Source of the DNA: an uncultured Clostridia bacterium
GTDB lineage: Bacteria > Bacillota > Clostridia > Christensenellales > Borkfalkiaceae
Assembly: GCA_937912025.1 (NCBI GenBank)
Contig: CALDOZ010000026.1
Coordinates: forward strand, 7,153 to 71,152
DNA length: 64,000 nt
Reading direction: 5' to 3'
A model generated the notes under the pieces. It ran no database searches. It was not told the origin of the DNA and saw nothing but the letters and a program-made list of their open reading frames with translations. Position 1 is the stretch's first letter, and each line of letters starts with the position of its first letter. Shown here in pieces: positions 26,312 through 34,926 of this stretch. The position numbers and the translations under genes were made by a program.

Positions 26312-28564
26312 TTATTTTTTCTTTTTGTCTTTAGGACGTTTAATTTTGTTAAGTTTAGCGTTGATATCAAGAAGTTGTTCTTTTGTAAAGTTAATACCCA
26401 TAGTACCAATCATACCTGCTAAACGAAGGAAAGTAAATCCGCCCATCATTTGCATCATACTATCGTTAATTTCAAAGCCCATAACTTTTTCGCCTTTTTT
26501 AGGCATCATTTTAGCAAACAATCCGGCAAATAATAATTTACCTTGAAGCGTTGACATAATAGTCGCCATAGTATCGTTAATAGAAAGGTGACCTTCAACT
26601 TCAGTAATATCAAACCAGTTTAAAATAGCGCTCTTTTCTTTAAGACGGTATGCTTCGTTGAACACTTCAACTTTATTAATCTTACTTTCGTCTTTATATT
26701 CGCCCGCCACCGCAACGAGTTTAGTTTCGCCTTCGTTTTTAACGTCAAAATAGAAGAAATGGTCTTCGGCGCTCTTTTTACCAAGACTTACGCCGTTAGC
26801 AAAAAGTTCAACTTCAGGCAAGTTAGAGTATACCGTAATTTTTGTTACGTCTTCTACCCTATCAATATAACGTTTTCCGCAAAGATGAACGAAAGGCTCG
26901 TCTGAAAGCCACGCTTTATAAGCGTAGAAAGAGTCTTTTTTGTATTTACGGTCAAACGTCATTAAACCTTTATGGTTTTGACCGTTTTCGCCACCTTCAG
27001 AACGCGCGTCAGCGCCAAAGTCAAACATATTCCAAACGTGAGTAGCCCAAATATATTTACGAGTGAATAATTGTTTGATTAGTTCTTCGTGGTAGAATGC
27101 TTGATATTCTTCGGTATAGTCGCCTTGAATAGGTTTAGAAGTATGCCAATTAAGCGCTTCACATCCGTATTCAGAACATCCAATAGGAATATTTGGCCAT
27201 TTAGCGTGGAATTTATCAAACCAAGGACCGTTCATAGTAGTATCGCCACCATACCAACCAAAATAGTGGTTATACGATACAAGGTCAGGAATTTGAAGGT
27301 AAGGACTATCCATTCCAGTTGGAGAAACAACGGCAATAGTAGTTAAACGAGTTTTGTCCATATCGTGAACAAGGTTGTTTAAAATTTTGTGATTTTCAAG
27401 AAGGTCTGGGTCTTTATCGCCCTTCATTGTAATTTCGTTAGACAAGCCCCAGCACACTATTGACGTATGGTTATAATTTTGAACGATAAGTTCTTTCATT
27501 TGAGAAATCGTGTTTTCCCTACCGTTTGGCATATGTTGAGAAATATAAGGAATTTCCGCCCAAATTACAAGACCTTTTTCGTCGCATAAGTCGTAGAAAT
27601 ATTGCGCGTGTTGATAGTGCGCAAGACGTATTGTAGTTGCGCCAACTTCCATAATAAGGTCAATATCTTCTTCGTGATGACAAGGAAGTAAAGCGTTGCC
27701 AATGCCCCATCTATCTTGGTGACGAGAAACGCCACGGAGCGGATATTCTTCACCGTTTAATATAAAACCGTTTTCAGGGTCAACTTTAAAGGTACGGCAA
27801 CCAAATCGAGTTGAAACGCTATCTATAACGTTTTCGCCGTCTAACAACTCAACCGTCATAGTGTAAAGATACGGGTCTTTACGGCCGTGCCAAAGGTGTA
27901 CGTTTTCAATAGTTAAAGTGCATTTATCGCCACCAACTTCACTTGCTATAACGTTATTTTCTTTATCTATAATAGTATATTTAATAGTTTGCGAGTCAAG
28001 TTTATTAGTTACCCAAACTTGAGTTTCAACGTTTGCATTTTTGCCGTCTACTATTGGAGTAACGGCTATACCTTTACCACCAAAATATTCTAAGTCGAAG
28101 TGGCTGTTGTTTACGGCGATAATATTAACGTCACGATACAAACCACCGTAGAAAGTAAAATCGGCTACTTGCGGATAAACCCTATCGTTAGGAGCGTTAT
28201 CAACGGCAATAATAATCATATTATCACGAACTAATTCGTTTGTGATATCAACGCGCCAAGTAGAATAGCCACCGTCGTGATGAGCGAGTTTTTTACCGTT
28301 AACGTAAACGTCGGCAGATGAGTTCGCACCGTTTAATTCAAGATAATATTTATCTGCCGTAGGCAAATCCATTTTATCTAATTTTTTAGCGTAATAACAA
28401 GTGCCACGATATAAATCGTTGCCACCGTCTTGACCGTCAATAGCGTTCCAAGTATGCGGAAGGTTTACAAAATACCAATCCTTAGGGTTTATTTCGGTTG
28501 GTAAATTTTCACCAATCGTTTTAGAGAACGCCCATTTAGCATTGAAATTAATAATTTCTCTCAT
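26312..28564 (-). CDS. Glycoside hydrolase family 2 (beta-galactosidase type)
   Basis: 750 residues, no signal peptide, so intracellular. Order: jelly-roll sugar-binding domain (10-165, with PHTWN and YRGTCYY), an immunoglobulin-like domain, a TIM barrel from about 265 (GVSRHQDRWGIG, acid/base in GLSNE at 373-377, nucleophile Glu465 in GCSEYG), then a DUF4982-like beta domain (about 600-660). A C-terminal helical extension of about 90 residues, Met-rich and ending in KDKKKK, is not part of a minimal GH2. Beta-galactosidase is likely, but beta-glucuronidase or mannosidase cannot be fully excluded. The GPH symporter immediately upstream in the same direction probably imports the substrate. Confidence 0.88.
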   Translation of the reverse strand: MREIINFNAKWAFSKTIGENLPTEINPKDWYFVNLPHTWNAIDGQDGGNDLYRGTCYYAKKLDKMDLPTADKYYLELNGANSSADVYVNGKKLAHHDGGYSTWRVDITNELVRDNMIIIAVDNAPNDRVYPQVADFTFYGGLYRDVNIIAVNNSHFDLEYFGGKGIAVTPIVDGKNANVETQVWVTNKLDSQTIKYTIIDKENNVIASEVGGDKCTLTIENVHLWHGRKDPYLYTMTVELLDGENVIDSVSTRFGCRTFKVDPENGFILNGEEYPLRGVSRHQDRWGIGNALLPCHHEEDIDLIMEVGATTIRLAHYQHAQYFYDLCDEKGLVIWAEIPYISQHMPNGRENTISQMKELIVQNYNHTSIVCWGLSNEITMKGDKDPDLLENHKILNNLVHDMDKTRLTTIAVVSPTGMDSPYLQIPDLVSYNHYFGWYGGDTTMNGPWFDKFHAKWPNIPIGCSEYGCEALNWHTSKPIQGDYTEEYQAFYHEELIKQLFTRKYIWATHVWNMFDFGADARSEGGENGQNHKGLMTFDRKYKKDSFYAYKAWLSDEPFVHLCGKRYIDRVEDVTKITVYSNLPEVELFANGVSLGKKSAEDHFFYFDVKNEGETKLVAVAGEYKDESKINKVEVFNEAYRLKEKSAILNWFDITEVEGHLSINDTMATIMSTLQGKLLFAGLFAKMMPKKGEKVMGFEINDSMMQMMGGFTFLRLAGMIGTMGINFTKEQLLDINAKLNKIKRPKDKKKK

Positions 28565-28603
28565 ATAGTCTCCTTAAAATTTCACTTAGTTTTCATACAT
28601 TTA

Positions 28604-28630
28604 AAATGTTCGGCAAATTGCCGAACATTT
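28604..28630 (-). promoter_or_regulatory. Perfect 12-bp inverted repeat between symporter and GH2 genes
   Basis: AAATGTTCGGCA / TGCCGAACATTT around a 3-base loop, 40 bases upstream of the GH2 start. It could be an operator, or an RNA hairpin that stabilises the downstream message or partly ends the upstream one. A second hairpin (CGACGAA / TTCGTCG, 28674-28692) lies closer to the symporter stop. There is no strong U-run after either on the minus strand. Confidence 0.55.
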
Positions 28631-28715
28631 ATTCTATACCGATTAATATTCGGCTATTTTGTTGTTATTTACTCGACGAAAATACTTCGTCGGGTTTTAT
28701 TAATAATAGCAATTA

Positions 28716-30164
28716 TTAATCTACTGTTTTATCTCCTGAGAAAGCAGTTGCTTCACTATTATGTTTTGCTTCTAACTCAACATTCATTTGAGCAAGCGTC
28801 TTTTTATCAACGTTATAAATAAGCGCTAAACCAACAAATTGTAACACTGCTGAGAATAAGTATAAGAATGATACTAAATAACGCATGTTAAGAGCAACCT
28901 CAAACGCTTGATTACCCTTATCTGCTTCAATATAACCAAGAGCAGCCATAATAACAAGTACAAGAGCTGGGCCTACACCTTGAGCGAGTTTTCTAAAGAA
29001 TGAGTGAAGTGAGTAAACAACACCTTCTTCTCTTGAACCTGTTTTCCACTCGTTATAGTCTATAGCGTCACCCATCATAGCCCAAGAAACAGTACTGTAT
29101 ACGCCTATACCTAAACTGTTAACAAGTTGGCAAAGAACATAAACTACAATACCCGTTACATCTGGAGTTATAGGAACTATACACATTAAAGCACACGCAA
29201 CGATACTGCAAAGCGAACCCACAACTGAAAGTTCTTTTTTACCAAATTTTACTACGAGTTTACGAGCAAATGGAGTAAAGAATATTATTGGAAGCATTGA
29301 AAATACTTGTACGATACCTGAAATTTGAACGTTGTTAAAGTAAGATTGGAATAATACGGTAACCGCCGCCGTACCACCTTGCATACCAATAAACATACCC
29401 ATAGCGGCAACTGTAGCGCCTACTGCTGGACGGTTTTTAACGAAATTGCCAAGCGCAACGAAGATGTTGAATTTTGGAGTGTCTTCATTAAGACGAATTT
29501 CAGTTTCTTCACGAATAACCGTAGTTTTAATCATAAATTGGAAAGCAACAAAACCTAAAATACCCATTATAAGAGCAGCAAGGAATACGTTTTCACCAAT
29601 TAAGTTGTCGTTAGCGTCATAAATAATGAATGGTAAAATCATAATAGGAACCATGTTACCAATCATAGAACCGATTGAACGCCACGCAGAAAGCGATGCG
29701 CGGTCTGCTGGCTCGCTTGAAATAAGCGATAATAACGAACCGTAAGGAACGTTAGCGATTGTATAGAAAGCATCCCAAATAACGTAACCTGCTATAAAGA
29801 TAATTACTTTTGCAAATTCTGGTGCTGTTGGCCATGGAACAAAACAAAGCGCGCCTGCCACAATAAGCCCAATTGAGCCAAACCACATGTAAGACAAGAA
29901 TTTATTTCTCTTATACTTACGCTTGTCCGCATCGATAATAGAACCGATAACTGGATCGTTAATTGCGTCCCAAACTTGAACTATAATGAGTAAGAGCGCA
30001 TAAAGTTCTGACGACATTCCCATGAACTGAGTCCAGAAAATGATTAAGGTTGACTTAAGCGCGAAACTCATGTTACAGCCAAAGTCGCCTGCTGCGTACG
30101 ATACGCTATCAAGTATTCCGAACTTACGGAAACCGCGCGCATCAAGTGCTACTTCTTTTTTCAT
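28716..30164 (-). CDS. GPH-family sugar:cation symporter (MelB-like)
   Basis: 482 residues, about twelve membrane segments. GDFGCNMSFALKST in helix 1, the inter-helix WDAINDPVIGSIIDADKRKYKRNK and the central WAMMGDAIDYNEWKTGSREEGVVYSL motif identify the glycoside-pentoside-hexuronide symporters, which take up glycosides with Na+ or H+. Located in the membrane. It precedes the GH2 gene, forming a transport-and-hydrolysis unit with a strong promoter and long structured leader (30165-30386). Confidence 0.92.
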   Translation of the reverse strand: MKKEVALDARGFRKFGILDSVSYAAGDFGCNMSFALKSTLIIFWTQFMGMSSELYALLLIIVQVWDAINDPVIGSIIDADKRKYKRNKFLSYMWFGSIGLIVAGALCFVPWPTAPEFAKVIIFIAGYVIWDAFYTIANVPYGSLLSLISSEPADRASLSAWRSIGSMIGNMVPIMILPFIIYDANDNLIGENVFLAALIMGILGFVAFQFMIKTTVIREETEIRLNEDTPKFNIFVALGNFVKNRPAVGATVAAMGMFIGMQGGTAAVTVLFQSYFNNVQISGIVQVFSMLPIIFFTPFARKLVVKFGKKELSVVGSLCSIVACALMCIVPITPDVTGIVVYVLCQLVNSLGIGVYSTVSWAMMGDAIDYNEWKTGSREEGVVYSLHSFFRKLAQGVGPALVLVIMAALGYIEADKGNQAFEVALNMRYLVSFLYLFSAVLQFVGLALIYNVDKKTLAQMNVELEAKHNSEATAFSGDKTVD

Positions 30165-30386
30165 AAATTTCTCCCTTTATTTTACTGGCTTAAAAGCCTT
30201 TTTGACGCAATTAAACATAATAATAGCCCGTATTATATCGTTATAAAATTATAGCGGTACAAAGCGAGCAAGATTAAGCCACGGCGCAAGACGTGGCGGG
30301 AGTTTTGAAAAGAAAAACTCCGCAAATTTATTTACAATATTTTGTTACATTATCAAAATTATATACTATATATAGATGTTTGTCAA
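30165..30386 (-). promoter_or_regulatory. Strong promoter and structured 5' leader of the sugar symporter
   Basis: Minus-strand -35 TTGACA (30386-30381), 17-base spacer and -10 TATAAT (30363-30358) place transcription start near 30351, about 185 bases before the symporter ATG. The leader has three visible hairpins: a long arm with AGTTTT / AAAACT flanked by GCGG / CCGC, then CCACG / CGTGG, and GGCTTTTAAGCC near the ribosome site AAGGGAG. A leader this long and folded suggests RNA-level or carbon-source control, but no known riboswitch consensus was recognised. Confidence 0.65.
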
Positions 30387-30469
30387 TAGCGATTTTTGCA
30401 ATTTGCGTTGATTAATTTTAAAATTTTTATACATAACGTCAATTTTTTAAAATAAAACGCTAAAATTTA

Positions 30470-31018
30470 CTACTTTATGCTTTTACCAAGTTCGTACGCT
30501 TCAGTAATTTCAATTTTACCTTCGGTATCGCCGGGATGTTCAACAAACCCACATAAAATTTTGCCAATATTTTTCCAGCCAACGTTTTTAACCATACCGT
30601 CGTACCAATAAACAGACTGCTCGAACCCATCGCCTTCCGCCGCCATAATAAGCACCGTTTCTTTAAAAGGATTTTTAAGCCCCGGATAACACTCGGCAAC
30701 ACCAAAAAACCTATCAAATACCGTTTTTAAGTATGAACTAATATTCCAGTAATATAAAGGCGACGCTAAAACAAGCACGTCGCAATCAACGTACTCGGGA
30801 TAAATTTTAGACATATCGTCTTTAATTACGCAAGGGTCGTAAGGGTTTTTAGTGCCTTTATAACAACTTCTACAACCGCTAATATTCATATTTGCAACAA
30901 AAAATTCAGTAACGCTATTTCCTGACTCTTCAGCCCCTTTTGTAAACGCTTTAGTAAGCGACGCCGTATTGCCGTTTTGCCTTGGACTTCCGTTTAAAAT
31001 AAGTATTTTTTTAGCCAT
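30470..31018 (-). CDS. NAD(P)H-dependent FMN reductase / flavodoxin-fold oxidoreductase
   Basis: 182 residues. ILNGSPRQNGNTASLTKAF is the phosphate-binding loop of iron-sulfur flavoprotein or NAD(P)H:FMN reductases. CRSCYKGTKNPYDPC (about 50-64) resembles the compact cysteine stretch of multimeric flavodoxin WrbA/Isf-like proteins. SPLYYWNISSYLKTVFDRFF is the flavin-binding strand. It may reduce quinones, azo compounds or metals; the substrate is open. It lies 84 bases downstream of a transcribed pseudoknot-plus-terminator element, which may control it. GGAG precedes the ATG. Confidence 0.82.
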   Translation of the reverse strand: MAKKILILNGSPRQNGNTASLTKAFTKGAEESGNSVTEFFVANMNISGCRSCYKGTKNPYDPCVIKDDMSKIYPEYVDCDVLVLASPLYYWNISSYLKTVFDRFFGVAECYPGLKNPFKETVLIMAAEGDGFEQSVYWYDGMVKNVGWKNIGKILCGFVEHPGDTEGKIEITEAYELGKSIK

Positions 31019-31101
31019 AATTTCTCCTTTATTAATTTATTTTATCATTAAAAGATTAAAAATTCAATACAAAACTAAAATTTTAGTTTAAATTTTAACG
31101 C

Positions 31102-31256
31102 AAAAAAACGGCGTTACTTAGCGCCGTTTATACAAAAAATAATAATTTTTAAAAGGAGTGGCGGATTTACGGCATCCGCCCTGCCGTTATGGTTTTCAAC
31201 TATGGAAAAACACAAAACAAAAAACAAAAAGTAACACAAGCAACCACTCATGTGTC
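31102..31256 (-). ncRNA. Candidate structured RNA with pseudoknot and intrinsic terminator (riboswitch-like leader or sRNA)
   Basis: The predicted transcript is about 155 bases, from near 31256 to the U-run at 31102. It contains an H-type pseudoknot at about 31154-31183: stem 1 ACGGCA / TGCCGT, whose loop GGCGGA pairs with TCCGCC three bases after stem 1. GAGTGG (near the 5' end) can close onto CCACTC just after the pseudoknot. The middle is U-rich. It ends in a terminator stem AAACGGCG / CGCCGTTT. AACGGC of stem 1 is also complementary to GCCGTT of the terminator, so mutually exclusive folding is possible. No open frame was seen. The family was not recognised. Confidence 0.6.
31106..31129 (-). 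terminator. Intrinsic terminator of the pseudoknot RNA
   Basis: Minus-strand 8-bp stem AAACGGCG / CGCCGTTT with an 8-base loop, followed by a run of seven T. It lies 88 bases upstream of the flavin reductase start codon. Confidence 0.85.
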
Positions 31257-31262
31257 GAGATT

Positions 31263-31291
31263 ATTATATCATTATATTGTATTCAAGTCAA
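31263..31291 (-). promoter_or_regulatory. Near-consensus promoter of the pseudoknot RNA
   Basis: Minus-strand -35 TTGACT (31291-31286), 17-base spacer, -10 TATAAT (31268-31263). This is one of the strongest promoters in the window and points at the region without a gene. The stretch 31292-31435 upstream is AT-rich with nothing recognised. Confidence 0.88.
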
Positions 31292-31435
31292 TGTCGCTTT
31301 GGTGAAATAATGTAAAAGTATTGTGAAATATTTTTTGTTGCTTTACGTCATTTTTTTTGTTTAATTATAACAAAATTCAATTAATAATTAATTTAATTTA
31401 AAATTAACCAACTGTAATTTTATCTACGAAAAAAA

Positions 31436-31461
31436 AACAAAACCACCCTTAAGGGTGGTTT
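31436..31461 (-). terminator. Intrinsic terminator of lysS
   Basis: AAACCACCC / GGGTGGTTT stem with a TTAA loop, then TTGTTTTTTTTT on the minus strand, just after the lysine-tRNA synthetase stop. Confidence 0.92.
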
Positions 31462-31478
31462 AAAATTTAATTATTTAA

Positions 31479-33047
31479 TTAAAAATTTAATAATTCAAGG
31501 TATTGCGCTTTATCAATAGCGGCAAGGAATAAATAAAGACGTGGCCCCATATCCGTACCAAATAAAAGATTGTAGAATACTTTGAAAAATCTTTGTTGAC
31601 GCGCCATATTTTCTTTTTTAGTTAAAGTTTCGTCGTTAATAACAGAGTAAAGGAATTGTTGAACTTCTTTTTCGTTAATAACTTCGTTAGCGCTAATATA
31701 GTCGTAAAGTTTTTTAACAGCGCCCTTTTCTTCGTCTTCAAGTCCGTTATAATATTCGCTATTTTTATCAGTTAAAAGTTTATAAAGTTTACTTGGTTGG
31801 TGAACGGTAATCCAATCTTTTACGCGTGTTAAACGGCTTTCGTCGTCTTTAACAAAATCAACGCCTACTTTACTTAAAATATCTTTAACTGCTTTAGGGT
31901 TAAAGTCAACGATTGTAGCAACGCTTGCAAGTACGCCAAACGGAACTTTAGATTTAGTTTCTTTACCGCCAATAAGCGAGAATTCGTACACGCTTTGATT
32001 GTATTCGTCAGCCGTGCCGTTTTTGTATGCTTCAAGACCTTTATCAAATTCAGAGTAATGACGAATAATAGTATCGTCAAAATTAAACGAGAACGGCGCT
32101 TTTGGTTCGTACTTAGCAAAAAGCCATCTAATCATATCAGGCTCGTAAACTTTTAAAACTGTTGCTGGCGTAATATTGTTACCCGTTGACGAGTGCATGT
32201 CGCCAAGACCTGCGATTGAAAGCCAACCGTAGCCAGTAAACATAGGTGGTTCAACACCTAAAATTCTACGAGCAACGTCACTTGAAACAACGTAACTACC
32301 ACTTGCTGCCGCATGGTCGATTCCACCTGGCTCAAAGTCAACGCCTTCGTATCCCCAACGCATTGGCCAGTCAACTTTCCAAACGAGTTTAATCATATGA
32401 TATTCGCGAACTTTTACAGTATGTTCGTGACCGCATTTGCACTTATAAGTAATTTCTTCCCCATCGTCTGACGACCAAATTACTTTAGTAGTATCTTTTT
32501 TACAAACGTCACAATAAACGTTTAAAGGATAGTACGTTTCACGCTCGCCTTCATCACTATCTTGAGTTTTATAATCCATCAACACGTCATAAATTTCTTT
32601 ACGTTTTTTAATGGCGTTAATAATACCGTCAACGTACATGCCAGACATATAATTTTTTGCTTGATAACGATAATCTGCTGGAATTCCCATTTCTTCAAGA
32701 GATTTTTCAAATTCCTTTTCGTTATATTCGGCGTATGAAGAATATTTTCCATACGGATCTGGAATTAACGCATACGGCATACCGAGATATTTATCAAAAT
32801 CAGGAGCAATTTTAGCGATATTTGACGGAACTTTTCTTAATCTATCAAACTCGTCCCACGAGAAAAGTAGACGCGCTTTTTTACCGCGTTTTTGAAGCGC
32901 TTTTACAACGTAAAAACTCGTTGCTACGTCACGGAAATTACCGATATGAACAGAACCCGACGGACTAATACCCGCCGCGCAAACATATTCTTCTTTATTA
33001 GGATTTCTTTCAATTAATTCATCTGCTAATTTTTCAGCCCAATGCAT
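31479..33047 (-). CDS. lysS: Lysyl-tRNA synthetase, class I
   Basis: 522 residues. Class I LysRS is the archaeal-type enzyme found in only some bacteria, unrelated in fold to the usual class II LysS. ISPSGSVHIGNFRD has HIGN at 34-37. A zinc-ribbon insert follows (CDVCKKD...CKCGHEH). GGIDHAAASGSYVVS and FTGYGWLSIAGLGDMHSSTGNNI carry the KMSKS-equivalent loop, written here as MHSSTGNN. The length is normal. It charges tRNA-Lys. It is downstream of a CMP-kinase-like gene. No T-box was seen. Whether a class II copy also exists cannot be told from this window. Confidence 0.95.
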   Translation of the reverse strand: MHWAEKLADELIERNPNKEEYVCAAGISPSGSVHIGNFRDVATSFYVVKALQKRGKKARLLFSWDEFDRLRKVPSNIAKIAPDFDKYLGMPYALIPDPYGKYSSYAEYNEKEFEKSLEEMGIPADYRYQAKNYMSGMYVDGIINAIKKRKEIYDVLMDYKTQDSDEGERETYYPLNVYCDVCKKDTTKVIWSSDDGEEITYKCKCGHEHTVKVREYHMIKLVWKVDWPMRWGYEGVDFEPGGIDHAAASGSYVVSSDVARRILGVEPPMFTGYGWLSIAGLGDMHSSTGNNITPATVLKVYEPDMIRWLFAKYEPKAPFSFNFDDTIIRHYSEFDKGLEAYKNGTADEYNQSVYEFSLIGGKETKSKVPFGVLASVATIVDFNPKAVKDILSKVGVDFVKDDESRLTRVKDWITVHQPSKLYKLLTDKNSEYYNGLEDEEKGAVKKLYDYISANEVINEKEVQQFLYSVINDETLTKKENMARQQRFFKVFYNLLFGTDMGPRLYLFLAAIDKAQYLELLNF

Positions 33048-33081
33048 AGTTTACCTCGTATTTATATAATGCTTTTTGTTA

Positions 33082-33633
33082 TTAATTTTTAAGCCAATTT
33101 TCAAAGGCGTTAGATATTTCGCTCGCCACTTCATTTGGCGTTTTACCGTCAGTTACAACAACTAAATCATAATTAGACATATCCGTTATATCAACGTTAT
33201 ACATAGTTTTATAGCGGAGCGTTTCACTACTACGACGCGATAAGATTTTTTCAACGCCTTCTTCAATAGACGAGTAATGCTCGCCCGCCCTATTAGCGTT
33301 CATAATTCTTTCCGCCGCCGTTTTAACGTCAACAACCATGTAAACCTTAAAAGAACTCGGAACAAAATGCCATGCTAAGCGTGAATCGAAAATATATCTT
33401 CCACTTTTAGTTTCGTATTCGCGAAGTTTACCGTCTAAAACGTCGTCAAACTCAGGATGAGTTTCCATATAACGATTAAATTCAATCGTAGTCATATTCA
33501 TATCGGACGCCATTTGACGTTGGATTTGACCAATTGACACCTTTTCAAGCCCGTATTTTTGAGAAAGAATAGCGCCAACAGTACTTTTCCCGCTACCTAA
33601 ATCGCCCGCTAAAGAAATTTTATAGTCTTTCAT
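33082..33633 (-). CDS. Cytidylate-kinase-like nucleoside monophosphate kinase
   Basis: 183 residues. SLAGDLGSGKSTVGAIL is a P-loop at about 7-20. FDSRLAWHFVP and VVDVKTAAERIMN, with several arginines in a LID-like stretch (RAGEHYSS...RRSSETLRYK), match the shorter, archaeal-style cytidylate kinase group. A role in CMP/dCMP phosphorylation is likely. It is 34 bases upstream of lysS in the same direction. It could also be a dephospho-CoA- or AMP-kinase-like paralogue. Confidence 0.72.
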   Translation of the reverse strand: MKDYKISLAGDLGSGKSTVGAILSQKYGLEKVSIGQIQRQMASDMNMTTIEFNRYMETHPEFDDVLDGKLREYETKSGRYIFDSRLAWHFVPSSFKVYMVVDVKTAAERIMNANRAGEHYSSIEEGVEKILSRRSSETLRYKTMYNVDITDMSNYDLVVVTDGKTPNEVASEISNAFENWLKN

Positions 33634-33760
33634 ATTTTATCTTAAGTTTGCCCTAGTAAAAATTATTTATATATACTTTACATTATTACGATTTTTTTGT
33701 CAACTTAAAACGCGCCTAAAAAAAGCGCTTTGCAAACATTTTTTACAAAGCGCTTAAATA

Positions 33761-34450
33761 TCACTTAAGTTTGTTGTAAGGACATACTTTTATACAAATA
33801 CCACAAACTGCGCCACGGCCGATATCTTTGTAATTTTTCATATTATTACTACATTTTTCAGCGCTAAAAAACTCGTCGCGCTTCATTCCTTGAAGGTATG
33901 GAATTCCACTTATAGCGCCTGCGGGACAAGCCTTTTCACACAAATTACAATCGCCGCAACCGTCCGCAATAGGCGGACAATCGCTATTTAGTGGCATATC
34001 CGTTAAAACTGTTGCTAAACGCACTTTTGAGCCGTACTCTTTCGTAATGAATAACGCGCTTTTACCTATAAAGCCAAGTCCTGAAAGTCTTGCCGCAGTC
34101 TTATGAGAAAATACGCTTTTATAACTACTTTTATCATCCGCCGTTGATTGTGATGCAGGAACGGGAAAAGCGTTATACCCATACTTACTTTCAATAAGCC
34201 TACAAATCTTAAAAGATATATTGTCTAAATACGCGTTTGCTGTTCTATACGAGTGAAAGTAACTTATAGTAGGTCTATTCTCAATAGTTTTTAAAACGGC
34301 ATCAGGAAGTTTTACGGCAATAGAGATTGCGTGCCTTAGATTTTGCGGTGGCATGCCGTCAAACCCAAGACTACAAAACCCAACTAAGTCTGCGCCAAAC
34401 GATAGTATTTCGTTTTTTAAATTTTCTTGATTTATTTCCATAGATAACAT
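33761..34450 (-). CDS. QueG-like double 4Fe-4S protein
   Basis: 229 residues. The N-terminal half contains the QueG-type AVKLPDAVL and YFHSYRTANAYLD regions. The C-terminal half binds two 4Fe-4S clusters: CGDCNLCEKACPAG and CGICIKVCPYN. Full epoxyqueuosine reductase is about 310-380 residues with cobalamin-binding motifs and a HEAT tail. This protein is shorter and resembles the stand-alone clostridial '4Fe-4S double cluster' family, whose substrate is unknown. A terminator (next entry) separates it from dtd, so it starts its own transcript. No clear ribosome site precedes either ATG (34450 or 34441). Confidence 0.78.
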   Translation of the reverse strand: MLSMEINQENLKNEILSFGADLVGFCSLGFDGMPPQNLRHAISIAVKLPDAVLKTIENRPTISYFHSYRTANAYLDNISFKICRLIESKYGYNAFPVPASQSTADDKSSYKSVFSHKTAARLSGLGFIGKSALFITKEYGSKVRLATVLTDMPLNSDCPPIADGCGDCNLCEKACPAGAISGIPYLQGMKRDEFFSAEKCSNNMKNYKDIGRGAVCGICIKVCPYNKLK

Positions 34451-34455
34451 AGAAA

Positions 34456-34481
34456 AATATGCGATACTGTCGCATATTTTA
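34456..34481 (-). terminator. Intrinsic terminator of the ROK-dtd unit
   Basis: Minus-strand stem AAATATGCGA / TCGCATATTT with a 5-base loop and following T run, between the dtd stop and the start of the Fe-S protein gene. Confidence 0.8.
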
Positions 34482-34488
34482 AAGATTT

Positions 34489-34926
34489 TTATATTTCGTA
34501 TAATATTGTAACTGGCCCGTCGTTTTCTTGAAGTATTTTCATATCCGCGCCAAACACACCCCTTTTAACCGTTACGCCGTTACAAGATAATTTATCGCAA
34601 AAATATTCGTAAACTTTACTTGCTACTTCGGGCTTTTCAGCGTTTGTAAAACTAGGTCTATTACCGTGACTAACGTCACCACATAAAGTAAATTGCGATA
34701 CGCTTAATATTTCACCGCCAACGTCTAAAACACTTTTATTCATTTTGCCGTTTTCATCTTCAAAAATACGAAGTTTAGCAATTTTTGAGGCTAAGTAATC
34801 TGCTTTGTCTAACGTATCTAAAACGGCTACTCCAAAAAATACTACAAGACCTTTATCTATACTTGAAACGATGTTTCCGTCAACGCTTAAAGTAGCGCTT
34901 TTTACCCTTTGAACAACCGCTTTCAT
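34489..34926 (-). CDS. dtd: D-aminoacyl-tRNA deacylase
   Basis: 145 residues; removes D-amino acids mis-attached to tRNA. MKAVVQRVKSATLSVDG at the N-terminus, SQFTLCGDVSHGNRPSFTNA (active-site SQFTL) and the cross-subunit Gly-Pro motif NDGPVTIL at the end are all intact. The start overlaps the ROK kinase stop by sharing bases (TAATG). Confidence 0.96.
   Translation of the reverse strand: MKAVVQRVKSATLSVDGNIVSSIDKGLVVFFGVAVLDTLDKADYLASKIAKLRIFEDENGKMNKSVLDVGGEILSVSQFTLCGDVSHGNRPSFTNAEKPEVASKVYEYFCDKLSCNGVTVKRGVFGADMKILQENDGPVTILYEI

Noticed and set aside
26325..28360. Several open frames on the plus strand across the GH2 gene
   Set aside because: They lack ribosome sites and family motifs and mirror the codon pattern of the GH2 gene; treated as shadows.
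31100..31256. Assignment of the pseudoknot RNA to 6S RNA, SRP RNA or tmRNA
   Set aside because: The SRP GGAAGG tetraloop/AGCA core, a tmRNA tag frame and CCA end, and a 6S-like rod with a central bubble are all absent.
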